64,000 nt of DNA from Lactonifactor sp. BIOML-A5 (GTDB taxonomy: Bacteria; Bacillota; Clostridia; Lachnospirales; Lachnospiraceae): positions 38,869-102,868 of the forward strand of contig NZ_WKYV01000014.1 in NCBI RefSeq assembly GCF_009677585.1, given 5' to 3'. Shown in pieces: positions 26,265 through 33,889 of this stretch. The notes under the pieces are model-generated. The model did no database searches. It saw nothing but the letters and a program-made list of their open reading frames with translations, and was not told the origin of the DNA. The first letter of the stretch is position 1. The number at the start of each line of letters is the position of its first letter. The position numbers and the translations under genes were made by a program.

Positions 26265-26544
26265 CCCGGCGTCTTCCTTTCTTGGGGGTCCCCGCAAAGT
26301 CATCAGACTTTGTGGGGAGAGGAGGAGCGGCGGAACGGTCGAGCTTTTGCCCGCCTGCGGGCGAAACGAGAGAGTGCAGCCCGCGACGACGAGGGGCGTC
26401 AATGGTTTTCAGCAGAACATCCTCCACCGGGCCGGGGTCGCGCTGTTCCTCCAGCATATCGTTGCGCAGCTCATTGAGGGCGCGAATCATGATCCCATGC
26501 TCATAGCTGTCCAGGGTGAGGACGACTTTTTCCTGTTTTTCCAT
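26251..26544 (-). CDS. Small ICE protein, paralogue of the one at 53846, with extended tail
   Basis: A 97-aa protein whose first 50 residues (VVLTLDSYEHGIMIRALNEL, then MLEEQRDPGPVEDVLLKTID) match the 54-aa product at 53846 (IYLTPAENSIVIQSLNHLRN, then LDELLLKAMCAP). The paralogue ends where this protein goes on for about 45 Arg/Pro-rich residues. That tail is encoded by a hairpin repeat cassette. GGAGGA stands 8 nt before the ATG. The function is unknown. The gene is cotranslated with the coupling protein. Confidence 0.75.
   Translation of the reverse strand: MEKQEKVVLTLDSYEHGIMIRALNELRNDMLEEQRDPGPVEDVLLKTIDAPRRRGLHSLVSPAGGQKLDRSAAPPLPTKSDDFAGTPKKGRRRDEAR
26284..26395 (+). repeat. Hairpin cassette A (inverted copy at 29743-29855)
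   Basis: It begins GGGTCCCCGCAAAGT-CATCAG-ACTTTGTGGGGAG, a perfect hairpin apart from one G-T position, and continues with a GAGCTTTTG..GCCTGCGG block. The same order of elements occurs on the other strand at 29855-29743. It encodes the extra C-terminus of the small gene and spans the start of the coupling-protein gene. Confidence 0.6.
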
Positions 26545-26559
26545 GGGTCTACTCCTCCT

Positions 26560-27486
26560 TTACCGTTCCTGTTCCTTCTGCTTGCTGTCGCGGGTGAGGC
26601 CCATAGCCCTGGCCATACGGCCATTGAGGGATTTGAACGTATCCCGCATATCGGTGAGGGCAGCAGGAATATCCTCCCTGGGGACCTGCCCCTGAAACAC
26701 GCCGTCCAGTTTGGAAATCTCATACTCTTTGGCGTCCACGCCATACCGCTTACAGAGCATATAGCTGACAGCATAGGCTTTGTAGCCATCTGTCTCTCTG
26801 GAATAGCCGTCCATGCTTTGGGCAAGCTGCACGTTGGCAACCTCCAGAGAAACACAGCGGAAGATGTCCGGCGCGTCCATGCCCTTTTTCACCAGGATGG
26901 CGTTCTGCTCTGCAGAAAACATGGCCCCACGGCCCTGTGGCAGTTCCTCCACGGCCCGGATGGGCACCGGGGAACTGGCGATCAGGCCCTTTAAGAGCAG
27001 GCGGTCATCGTAGCTCACCTGGGGCTGTGTCTGATCCCGCGCCGTAGTCTGGGAAATATCATAGACTTCCTTGGCGTAAAAGTTCTGGCCCACGCTGCCA
27101 TCCTCACGCCGGTATGCCTTGCCCGGCTCCAGAATGATGATGGGCAAACGCTTCTCATCCTCCAAAATCTCGATCCCCTGGGCGTGCCACTCCTTGTAGC
27201 CGCCCACACGCACCGCGTCGGGGCATTGTTCCCCGATCAGCAGCGCATTGCGAGCAGAGTGGAAGGGGAACCGGCTCTGCACATCCAGATATGCCTCCAT
27301 ACTGCCCGTACCCTCAGAGAACTCTCCAAAAATCTTATCCAGAGTGGCATAGGCTTCTTTTCGCTGCTTTTCCTCTTTTACCTGCCACCACTGGCGCTTA
27401 GGGCGCTCTTTCCGGCTTTCCTGTTTCTGCGGCGCGGCCTCCGCCTGGGGCTGCTGTTCAAACAGATCATCAAAGTTATTCATCAC
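26560..27486 (-). CDS. ArdC-like ssDNA-binding/antirestriction domain protein
   Basis: A 308-aa soluble protein. Residues 40-120 resemble ArdC N-terminal domains (SRFPFHSARNALLIGEQCPD, then GGYKEWHAQGIEI and ILEPGKAYRRE), which bind single-stranded DNA and are found on conjugative elements. The second half resembles the metallopeptidase-like part, but no HEXXH is seen, so any protease activity is probably lost. It sits between pcfB and the small gene in the transfer operon and may coat or protect incoming DNA (inference). Confidence 0.72.
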   Translation of the reverse strand: MMNNFDDLFEQQPQAEAAPQKQESRKERPKRQWWQVKEEKQRKEAYATLDKIFGEFSEGTGSMEAYLDVQSRFPFHSARNALLIGEQCPDAVRVGGYKEWHAQGIEILEDEKRLPIIILEPGKAYRREDGSVGQNFYAKEVYDISQTTARDQTQPQVSYDDRLLLKGLIASSPVPIRAVEELPQGRGAMFSAEQNAILVKKGMDAPDIFRCVSLEVANVQLAQSMDGYSRETDGYKAYAVSYMLCKRYGVDAKEYEISKLDGVFQGQVPREDIPAALTDMRDTFKSLNGRMARAMGLTRDSKQKEQER

Positions 27487-27489
27487 AGA

Positions 27490-28305
27490 TTACCTCTCTT
27501 TCGATTTGGGTTTCTTTTTGGGTTTGGGCGGCTGGTGCCGTGTGGTTTTCTGAGCCGCCTTCTTCTGGGGCGCAGCCGGCTCCTCGGCCCTGGCAGCCTC
27601 CGCCTCCTTCTTCCGCTGGGCCTGGATGTCCCGCAGCTCCTGCCGGACGGAAGGCTTTTCGGCCCCATCAGAAGTACCCCTTGCGGACTTGCTGCTGTTC
27701 TCGGAGATAGGCGCGGACGGATGGGATTTTTCCGCCGCTGGTGTAAAAGAATCGGTTTTCTCCGCTGCCGGGTGCTCTGGCTGGGCCTTCTCTTTCTGGA
27801 CGGGCTTCTCCATCAGCTCATCCAAAAGCTGGTCGTCCTCGCTTTTTTCCGGCATGGCCTGCTCCGGGGCGGCGGGTTCGCTGCCGCGCTGTTCGCGGGA
27901 TTTCTCAATATCCTCCTTGATCGAAGCCGTATCCACAACGGTGAGCTTGAACTTCTCCACGATCCGGTTGGCTCTGGCGGCGTCATCCTCGAACACCAGA
28001 ATGTCGATGGTGTCGTCACCTTTTTTCACCGGGATGGGAGCATAGAGAATCCCGTACCCCTTGGCTTGCTTGGCAAACTCCGGGCAATCCTCCTTCTTGA
28101 TGGTGTAAACCTTTAAGGGGCGCTTTTCCCGCAGCATAGCTTCAATGCGGGCTTTGCCCTTGGTCTTTTTCTGGTCTTTCAAAACCGTGTAAAGGGCGGC
28201 GGCCAGATTTTTAGCAGCAGAACCGGTGATCTTGAGGGCAAATTCAGCACCCTCCAGGCTCATCCGTACCACTTGCTCCGCCGCGTCGCCTGAGTTATAC
28301 ATCAA
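27490..28305 (-). CDS. pcfB: PcfB-family protein (DUF3801)
   Basis: A 271-aa protein. Residues 1-135 form the PcfB domain (VVRMSLEGAEFALKITGSAA, then KVYTIKKEDCPEFAKQAKGYG and ILVFEDDAARANRIVEKF). The C-terminus is a low-complexity Lys/Ala/Pro tail. PcfB of pCF10 takes part in relaxosome docking. The gene lies between the relaxase and the coupling module, which fits. Its stop region AAAGAGAGGTAA also serves as ribosome binding site for the next gene. Confidence 0.87.
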   Translation of the reverse strand: MMYNSGDAAEQVVRMSLEGAEFALKITGSAAKNLAAALYTVLKDQKKTKGKARIEAMLREKRPLKVYTIKKEDCPEFAKQAKGYGILYAPIPVKKGDDTIDILVFEDDAARANRIVEKFKLTVVDTASIKEDIEKSREQRGSEPAAPEQAMPEKSEDDQLLDELMEKPVQKEKAQPEHPAAEKTDSFTPAAEKSHPSAPISENSSKSARGTSDGAEKPSVRQELRDIQAQRKKEAEAARAEEPAAPQKKAAQKTTRHQPPKPKKKPKSKER

Positions 28306-28308
28306 AAA

Positions 28309-29745
28309 TCATCTCCTTCCTGGGGGAGCCGCCCGGCCCTGCTCCGGCTCATGGCGGGCTTTCTCATCCCTGCCGGAGACTTCCTCACGGGCGGCCTGTA
28401 TCTTATCCTTGATGGAAGTGGAGCGCAGGGCAATATCCCCGCACAGCTTCACCTCCCGGCGCAGCTCCTTGATCTGCGCAGATAGTTTGGAGATCTCAGC
28501 CCGGATATACTCCTGCCTGGCAGGGTCGGCCAGCACTGCCTTGGTGCGAAGTTTCCGGTACAGGCTTTTCCGCTGTTCCGTCAGGCCGGCAAGCTGAGAT
28601 TCCACATCGGACCGATAGGCGTTAAGCTGCTCCAGGGTGTCAATGCGGTGGCGGGAGAGAAGGCGGGCTTCGTCGGTAAGCTCCTGCGCCCGGATCAAAT
28701 CTTCCCGCAGTGTATGAGGCACCCGCCTGGGCGGGCGGTTCTGCTTTTGGGGGAATACCCCCAGCAGATAGCAGTAATGGAAGTAGAGGGCGCGGAACCC
28801 CGTCACCTTTTTAGCCTGTTTCAAATCCCCGCGGAGCCTGCACCGAAACGGCTCCGGCCTGTGTTCCCGCTGGGGGCGGCGCTGGGCTAAAATCCGCCTG
28901 CGGATGTTCTCCATCGAGTAGTCCTCGCCAAAGTTACGCATGAGCTTGCGTCCACGGGGGTAATTCGGCGGGCGGACCGTAATATCCTTGCCCACCTTGA
29001 CGTCATAGCCCATCTGCCGCAGATGATAAAAAAACTGCCGTTCCGTCATAGACTGGCGGATGGCAGTATCCACATCGGCTTTGATGAGGGAGAGATAGGT
29101 GGGGCGGCCTTCCTGCTCGGCCCGCCATTCCCCGTAGTGCTTGGATTTTCCCCGCTGGGGGTTCTCAATGACGGAAAGCCCATACTCCCGGCACAGCCGG
29201 TCGGATTCCCGCTGCATATCGAAATAATCCTGCTCGGTACGGTGGTACTTGATGCCGTCCACGAAGGAAACCGTGTTCACTACAAAATGATTGTGCAGAT
29301 GATTTTCCCTGTCCAGATGGGTAGCCACCAGCACCTGGTATTTTTCACCCCACAGCTTTTTTGCCAGGGCAAGGCCGATCTCATGGGCCAGCTCCGGCGT
29401 GGCCTCGCCGGGGGCAAAGCTCTGATAGCCGTGGTAGGCCACAGTCCCGTCCTCCTTTCCGAAACGCTTTTTTACCGCTATCATCTCATCGCGGGCAGTA
29501 GAGGGGCTGCAATTCACCCCGGAAACAAACTGCCGCATGACCGTTTCGCCTTCGCTTTCCACCGCCTTGCCTGTTTTTTGCTGCTGGACGGCATACTCGA
29601 TCACATCGGATAGGCCCTGGGCCTCCTTGCCATCCATATCCTGTTTTTCAAAGAAATCAGGATTTTCGGTCTTGTCTGGATTCTCGATATAGATGAGGAC
29701 CTTGCCCAGCCAGCCGTTCACCCGCCAGATGGATGTGGTAGCCAC
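28309..29745 (-). CDS. MobA/relaxase (HUH family)
   Basis: A 478-aa relaxase that would nick oriT and lead the strand into the recipient. The family start ATTSIWRVNGWLGKVLIYI is clear. The metal-binding HUH motif lies in THLDRENHLHNHF, with His149, His151 and His153. The C-terminal third is coiled-coil and basic. I choose GTG at 29745, one base after the mobC stop, because the family begins there. The longer reading frame runs into mobC. The catalytic Tyr is not assigned. Confidence 0.9.
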   Translation of the reverse strand: MATTSIWRVNGWLGKVLIYIENPDKTENPDFFEKQDMDGKEAQGLSDVIEYAVQQQKTGKAVESEGETVMRQFVSGVNCSPSTARDEMIAVKKRFGKEDGTVAYHGYQSFAPGEATPELAHEIGLALAKKLWGEKYQVLVATHLDRENHLHNHFVVNTVSFVDGIKYHRTEQDYFDMQRESDRLCREYGLSVIENPQRGKSKHYGEWRAEQEGRPTYLSLIKADVDTAIRQSMTERQFFYHLRQMGYDVKVGKDITVRPPNYPRGRKLMRNFGEDYSMENIRRRILAQRRPQREHRPEPFRCRLRGDLKQAKKVTGFRALYFHYCYLLGVFPQKQNRPPRRVPHTLREDLIRAQELTDEARLLSRHRIDTLEQLNAYRSDVESQLAGLTEQRKSLYRKLRTKAVLADPARQEYIRAEISKLSAQIKELRREVKLCGDIALRSTSIKDKIQAAREEVSGRDEKARHEPEQGRAAPPGRR

Positions 29746-29855
29746 GTCACACCGCGCTCCGCTTGCCGCTTTTGCCGCAAGCGTCAAAAGGCTCACCGCT
29801 TCGCGGGTGCTCCTTCTCCCCACGAAGCAGGCTTCGCGGGGACCCCTTCGTGTCC
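29743..29855 (-). repeat. Hairpin cassette B (inverted copy of 26284-26395)
   Basis: Inverted repeats stack here: CCCC-A-CGAAGC with GCTTCG-C-GGGG (29818-29841), CACGAAG with CTTCGTG (29821-29852), and CGCTTGC with GCAAGCG (29760-29783). It lies in the last 110 bp of mobC and ends at the relaxase start. Read on the minus strand it has the same order of elements as cassette A. It could be part of oriT. Confidence 0.6.
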
Positions 29856-30178
29856 ATAGCGCGGGGAAGGATCACCGCTTGGGTGATGTCCCGGACAAGC
29901 TGGTCAAACTTCCGCATTTCCTCATCGTAGCGGCGCTCATCAATGACGCCCAGCACATGGGCTTTCTGGGCGATCTGGTTGAGGTTGCCGCCGATCCGGT
30001 GAAGCTCCCGCATAAAGTCGTAGTAGGCGGGCGGTGGCGCGTCCTGGGGAACCAGGCCGTTCACCAGATGGCGCAGGTACGCCTCGCGGGAAAGGCCGCT
30101 GCGTTTTACTTTCTTGTTAAAGGCTTCCGCCTCTTTTTTGTCCAGCCAGAACTGGACGTGTACGTTGCGTTTTCTCAT
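29747..30178 (-). CDS. mobC: MobC-type relaxosome protein
   Basis: A 143-aa protein. An N-terminal ribbon-helix-helix (VHVQFWLDKKEAEAFNKKVK, then REAYLRHLVNG) is followed by the MobC block REL-HRIGGNLNQIAQKAH. It would bind near oriT and help the relaxase. The start at 30178 has GGAGGA 9 nt upstream. The last 35 residues (SPRSLLRGEKEHPRSGEP onward) look non-native and are encoded by hairpin cassette B. Confidence 0.88.
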   Translation of the reverse strand: MRKRNVHVQFWLDKKEAEAFNKKVKRSGLSREAYLRHLVNGLVPQDAPPPAYYDFMRELHRIGGNLNQIAQKAHVLGVIDERRYDEEMRKFDQLVRDITQAVILPRAMDTKGSPRSLLRGEKEHPRSGEPFDACGKSGKRSAV

Positions 30179-30288
30179 TCTTCTGAATCCTCCTTTCTGC
30201 CGATGCGGTTGATTTGAAGCAGGCACATAATCAGCACGCCGACCACACCGCCCAGCAGAAATCCAATGGCGAAAAACAATCCTTCCAT
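30175..30288 (-). CDS. DUF3789-like small membrane protein (37 aa)
   Basis: One span (FFAIGFLLGGVVGVLIMCLL) followed by INRIGRKEDSEE. GGAGG stands 5 nt before the ATG at 30288. The stop TGA overlaps the mobC ATG, so the two are translationally coupled. I recall DUF3789 peptides directly before mobC in Clostridia ICEs. Possibly an accessory membrane peptide. Confidence 0.72.
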   Translation of the reverse strand: MEGLFFAIGFLLGGVVGVLIMCLLQINRIGRKEDSEE

Positions 30289-30312
30289 GAAAACCTCCAT
30301 CCTTTCAAAAGG

Positions 30313-30411
30313 GGTATTAGGGGGCGTTCCCCCTAACAAGCGGCCTTTGTGGTATCACAAAGGCGATGCTTGCTGGTACAGCTACATTCCATTCCCCTGC
30401 GGGGAATCCGG
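30313..30411. other. Three tandem perfect hairpins upstream of mobC: candidate oriT
   Basis: Stem 1 is TTAGGGGG/CCCCCTAA (30317-30324 with 30329-30336). Stem 2 is CCTTTGTG/CACAAAGG (30344-30351 with 30356-30363). Stem 3 is ATTCCCC/GGGGAAT (30391-30397 with 30401-30407). All have loops of 3-4 nt. Non-coding interval before the mobC-relaxase genes, where oriT usually lies. No nic site is assigned. Confidence 0.55.
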
Positions 30412-30432
30412 GACAGGCGAAAAAAGAACTCA

Positions 30433-30621
30433 TCACTCGCCCCGGTCACGGGAATACCGCTTTGCGTGGAACTCCACGCCGGTAAAATGGTTGGCGTCCA
30501 GAACGACTTCGCCGCGTTTCCATTGATCCCTGGCAAACTGCTCGGCCTCCTCCCGGCTATTTGCCGCCACCTTCATTTTCACCTCCAGCGTTTCCCGGAT
30601 GGTGACATCATAATGGTTCAT
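30433..30621 (-). CDS. DpnD/PcfM-like small protein
   Basis: A 62-aa protein, YDVTIRETLEVKMKVAANSR then FARDQWKRGEVVLDANHFTG, as in DpnD/PcfM proteins of conjugative elements. AGGAG precedes the ATG at 30621. It stands alone between the hipBA terminator and the candidate oriT. Role unknown. Confidence 0.75.
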   Translation of the reverse strand: MNHYDVTIRETLEVKMKVAANSREEAEQFARDQWKRGEVVLDANHFTGVEFHAKRYSRDRGE

Positions 30622-30651
30622 CGCTCACGCTCCTCTCTATAAATGGGCAAC

Positions 30652-30681
30652 AAAAAAGAGCGTCCATTTTCAGAACGCTCT
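30652..30681 (-). terminator. Intrinsic terminator after the HipB-HipA fusion gene
   Basis: AGAGCGT (30657-30663) pairs with ACGCTCT (30675-30681). The minus-strand RNA then reads TTTTT (complement of 30652-30656). It isolates the fusion gene from the transfer genes. Confidence 0.82.
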
Positions 30682-30701
30682 CCAAAAAAAGATATTCGTT
30701 T

Positions 30702-32096
30702 TTACCGCACCTTCTCCTGTTTCAGATGACGGGTGGGGATTGCCAACAGCTTGCGCACCCGGCCCTCCAAATGCTTCTCAATGGCCTGCAAATGTTCTTC
30801 CGGCAGGTTGAGGCTTTCGTGGCGCTTGAACCGGAACCCGATCATACGGCGGAGCTGCTCTTTCTGCTTTGGCCCCATGACTTCCGCACACACTTCCTCA
30901 TAGGAGATGTTGTAGGGGTTAGAACGGGTTTTTGCATACTCGTCCAGGTTCGCATAATCTTCCTTGCCGGCATAGCAGAACAGGGACAGCCCGTTGTCAA
31001 AAATGGGGGCGGGCGCGATGATGTTGCCGCTGTGGTTATCCCGCAGGACGCCAAAGTTTCCAAAGTGGCGGTCCTCATTGTAGATCAGGGCGTCAAACAC
31101 CAGCATACTGCGGATTTGCTCGGAAAACTCCGGCTCCAGCTTGTCGTAGTAGGCAAGGCAGGCGGCAATGCCCCCGGTTCGGACAATGCGCCCGATGGGG
31201 ATATAGGCCGTGTCGATGTTGGTAAACAGGGCGCACTTAGAGGCGGTAATGCCTTTCCAGTTCTCCAGGTCATAATGCACGGCGTTCAGACGCATGGTTT
31301 CCGCAATCTGCGAAGCATAATACTCGCAGTACGGTTCCCGGCCCGCATTGGACGCGCCGGTCGTGCCGCCCTTATAGAGATAAATCCCATCGTGGTCCAC
31401 ATAGCGCCACGCCTTGGGCAGCATACCGCCTGTGGTCAGCTCCGGGGATGTGGTAAACGCCTGCCGGCTCCCGCCTGCGCCGGTATAGGCCACCAGCGCC
31501 AGTATCTCGGAAAAACGATTTTCGTAAAGATTGTATTGGGAGAATTTCCCCTCAAATCCTTCCGGCACCACCCAATAGCTGTCGTTCAGCGACAGCCCCT
31601 TGCACACGTCGATGATTCCCTTCGTGTCGTTATGGCTGAGGCCAAGGGTTTTCAGAATCTCGTCCACAAAGGCGCGGTTTTTGGGGATAACCCGCCGCTC
31701 CAGCCAATGGATGACGCCCTCGCCGGTGCGCTCCATATCCAAAGGCAGCAAATGGGCCTGCTCCTCGTTGGTGTATAAGATTTCGGCCACAAGGCCGGAC
31801 AAGCCCTGCTTTTCCATGGAAAAGCGCATTAGCTCCGTATCATAAATGCGGAGACTGTAAACATTGCTCATAGGCTCCTCCTTGTCGTTCAGTTCCAGTG
31901 AAACATCCTTTCCCAGCGCCGAGGCGATTTTTAAGATCATATCAAGCGTGGGGTTCTGTGTCCCACTTTCCAGGCGGTTGATCCCGGAACGCTGGATTCC
32001 CAGCCGCCTTGCCAGTTCTGCCTGGGAAATGCCCTGCTCCAGACGGGCCTCCACAAGCTGGGATATGATTTTCTGCCGTTTGCGCAGTTCATCCAT
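30702..32096 (-). CDS. HipB-HipA fusion: XRE domain with HipA-like kinase
   Basis: A 464-aa protein. Residues 10-70 form an XRE helix-turn-helix (ISQAELARRLGIQRSGINRL, then TLDMILKIASALGKDVSLEL). Residues 75-460 form a HipA-like Ser/Thr kinase with Lys242 (YLYKGGT), catalytic NEDRHFGN (340-347) and metal-binding FDNG (366-369). In hipBA the two parts are separate antitoxin and toxin proteins. Here they are one chain. The promoter carries a dyad for self-control and a terminator follows, so it is an independent unit. It may stabilise the ICE or respond to stress (inference). Confidence 0.85.
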   Translation of the reverse strand: MDELRKRQKIISQLVEARLEQGISQAELARRLGIQRSGINRLESGTQNPTLDMILKIASALGKDVSLELNDKEEPMSNVYSLRIYDTELMRFSMEKQGLSGLVAEILYTNEEQAHLLPLDMERTGEGVIHWLERRVIPKNRAFVDEILKTLGLSHNDTKGIIDVCKGLSLNDSYWVVPEGFEGKFSQYNLYENRFSEILALVAYTGAGGSRQAFTTSPELTTGGMLPKAWRYVDHDGIYLYKGGTTGASNAGREPYCEYYASQIAETMRLNAVHYDLENWKGITASKCALFTNIDTAYIPIGRIVRTGGIAACLAYYDKLEPEFSEQIRSMLVFDALIYNEDRHFGNFGVLRDNHSGNIIAPAPIFDNGLSLFCYAGKEDYANLDEYAKTRSNPYNISYEEVCAEVMGPKQKEQLRRMIGFRFKRHESLNLPEEHLQAIEKHLEGRVRKLLAIPTRHLKQEKVR

Positions 32097-32116
32097 ACTC
32101 TCACCTCACTGCTTTA

Positions 32117-32145
32117 ATGTTAACATATATGATAACAATTTGCAA
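32117..32145 (-). promoter_or_regulatory. Promoter with dyad operator of the HipB-HipA fusion
   Basis: On the minus strand TTGCAA (32145-32140) and TAACAT (32122-32117) are 17 bp apart. The spacer and -10 hold the dyad TGTTA (32118-32122)..TAACA (32133-32137), a good place for the XRE domain to bind. Confidence 0.6.
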
Positions 32146-32180
32146 GAGGGAGAATCTGTCGAAGCTGCGAAACCGGCAAC

Positions 32181-33152
32181 TCACCGCTCCGGCTCTTTGC
32201 CGTGGCTGCCCCGAATGGGAATCCCCAGCCGGTGGCACAGAAAATCGTTCACATCCTTTCCACGGGGCGGCGGTTTGTTCTCCACCCGGTAGCCCTCCGG
32301 CATGACAGCCATGATCGCCTTGGCCGCCAGCCGGCCAGCGGTGTCGTTGTCCAAATGGAGATAGACCGTTTTCACATGGGGGTGATCCTCCAAAAACCGG
32401 GTGAGGGCCACCGGCAGCTTGCTTTCCTCGATCTTTTTCTTCGGCTGGTACACCCCGGCCAGGGACAGCAGATTGTGCCGCCGCCAGTCGATCCCGTCCA
32501 GCCTGCAGAGCGTAGCGTAGGACATCACATCAATGGCGCACTCGCACAGATGGACTGCCGGATTTTCCACGCAAGCGGGCAGGGCGAAGGAAAAGTGCTT
32601 ATCACTGCCGCTTAAATCCCCGTGGAACCGGGCTTCACTGATTCCCCGCAGGCAGCCGAACCGCGCCTTGCCATCCTTGTCGAAGCCCACAAAAACCACG
32701 TTGCTGTGGCCCTTGTTCCGGCTCTCATAAATCCGCCCGGTCTGAACGCAGTAGTCCAAAATCTCCTGGTCAATGCCCCGGCCTTTGAGATAGGCCATCA
32801 TCGCCCGATTATCCGGGGCGGCCTGGGGCAGAAGCAGGTGCTTGGGCTTTTCCTCCTTCGGCGCTGGCACAAAGGAAGGCGGCGGGATGGCAGCCCTTCC
32901 GGAGATAGTTTCCATGGCCTCCAAAAAGGAATAGCCGTTGACCTTGATGAGATAGTCCAGCGCACTGTAACCGCCAATCCCGCGGGAAAACCAGCACCAT
33001 TTGCCGTTGGAAATCCGCAGGCTGTCATGGGTCTTGGTACAGTAGACGTTGCCGGACACATGGACCAGCTCCTGGGGTTCGCAGGTTTGCAGGTAGGTGA
33101 GCAGGTCCACCTGCCTTGCCCGTTCGATGGCTTCTGAATCGTAAAAAGGCAT
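32181..33152 (-). CDS. DUF3991/toprim primase-like protein
   Basis: A 323-aa protein. The N-terminus has a zinc-finger-like region (GNVYCTKTHDSLRISNGKWC) as in CHC2-type primases. The toprim domain shows CECAIDVMSYA (near 203) and LHLDNDTAG (near 268), which hold the Glu and Asp residues for metal. It would act in DNA replication or strand synthesis of the ICE. The ATG at 33152 has no adjacent ribosome binding site: seven T of a terminator-like leader come first, and GGGGG lies 13 nt away in its stem. Confidence 0.85.
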   Translation of the reverse strand: MPFYDSEAIERARQVDLLTYLQTCEPQELVHVSGNVYCTKTHDSLRISNGKWCWFSRGIGGYSALDYLIKVNGYSFLEAMETISGRAAIPPPSFVPAPKEEKPKHLLLPQAAPDNRAMMAYLKGRGIDQEILDYCVQTGRIYESRNKGHSNVVFVGFDKDGKARFGCLRGISEARFHGDLSGSDKHFSFALPACVENPAVHLCECAIDVMSYATLCRLDGIDWRRHNLLSLAGVYQPKKKIEESKLPVALTRFLEDHPHVKTVYLHLDNDTAGRLAAKAIMAVMPEGYRVENKPPPRGKDVNDFLCHRLGIPIRGSHGKEPER

Positions 33153-33230
33153 AAAAAAATACAGCCCCCTTCACATAGCCATAGATTAGCCGCCCCATGT
33201 GGGGTAGCTGACTATGTAAAAGGGGCTGTA
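33153..33230 (-). promoter_or_regulatory. Leader hairpin with T run directly before the toprim gene
   Basis: ACAGCCCC (33161-33168) pairs with GGGGCTGT (33222-33229). Inside are ACATAG/CTATGT and CCCCA/TGGGG (33193-33204). Seven T follow in the RNA, then the ATG. The same inner motif, CATAGAT(T)TAGCCGCCC..CTATGTA on the plus strand, precedes parA at 53714-53757. It can work as terminator, attenuator or translation block. Confidence 0.7.
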
Positions 33231-33242
33231 CTCTTTTCAGAT

Positions 33243-33307
33243 ATGGAAAAAGCCGACTGGATTGCTCCAATCGACTTTCTGCATATACTTTTGCGATTTA
33301 TATGCAG
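33243..33307 (-). promoter_or_regulatory. Two further hairpins in the toprim leader region
   Basis: The first, GTCGATTGG..CCAGTCGGC with two G-U pairs followed by TTTTT, is terminator-like (about 33246-33276). The second is CTGCATATA/TATATGCAG (33279-33287 with 33299-33307). The rest of 33308-33451 shows no gene. TATAAA near 33300 may be a -10 box for the toprim gene. Confidence 0.5.
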
Positions 33308-33451
33308 ATATGAATGGGGAATGTGCAGTTTTGGGCGGCAGCTTTAAGCCATAGCCAAAAACTCCAAGAATTTCAATAGTTTTTACTCCTAATCCGTAAA
33401 AACTTGTTTTGTTCAAGACCTTTTTGGGGGTGCGAATGAATTTGGATATGT

Positions 33452-33479
33452 AAAAGCGGCATGGATTTTTCCATGCCGC
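33452..33479 (-). terminator. Intrinsic terminator of the gene at 33488
   Basis: GCGGCATGG (33456-33464) pairs perfectly with CCATGCCGC (33471-33479). TTTT follows in the minus-strand RNA. Confidence 0.8.
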
Positions 33480-33487
33480 CCAAAAAA

Positions 33488-33820
33488 CTATTCAGTTTTG
33501 AAAGCGCCGATTTTCTTCAGATAGGCAAATCCGTCTGCATGGCCCCGGAAGTAGATGTGTTCCCGTTCCATATTATCGGCCCGCATATACAGCCGGATAA
33601 ATTCTTTCAAGGCTTCATGCTCCTCAGCAGTAAAAGAAAGTTCTCCCTTGCCCTCCAGCAGAGCGCCAATCACAGGATTTTGGCGTTTCAGTTCTTCCAT
33701 CTGGGCCTTTAACTTGGCATATTCCGGGCTGGCAGCCGCCAAATCCATCACAATGTCGCTGTCGATTTCAGAAAACTGCTCGGAAATGCGCTCCGGGAGC
33801 AGGCAGTAGCTATCGTCCAT
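33488..33820 (-). CDS. Conserved hypothetical ICE protein (110 aa)
   Basis: A soluble, acidic 110-aa protein: YCLLPERISEQFSEIDSDIV, a helical middle part, then REHIYFRGHADGFAYLKKIG. No known motif. It has its own promoter with the TCGCACA element and its own terminator, so it is a single-gene unit with shared control. Confidence 0.7.
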   Translation of the reverse strand: MDDSYCLLPERISEQFSEIDSDIVMDLAAASPEYAKLKAQMEELKRQNPVIGALLEGKGELSFTAEEHEALKEFIRLYMRADNMEREHIYFRGHADGFAYLKKIGAFKTE

Positions 33821-33847
33821 CTATCATCACCCCTTGTTACGATTTTT

Positions 33848-33889
33848 ATTATACTATACCTGTCCCGCAGTGCAATGGCAAATGTGCGA
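33848..33889 (-). promoter_or_regulatory. Promoter of the gene at 33488, with TCGCACATTTGC element
   Basis: TCGCACATTTGCC (33889-33877) starts right after the stop of the gene at 33890. TATAGT (33858-33853) is 29 bp from the G of GCACA, and an overlapping TATAAT (33853-33848) is 34 bp away. TTGCCA in the -35 place is 18 bp from TATAGT. Confidence 0.62.
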
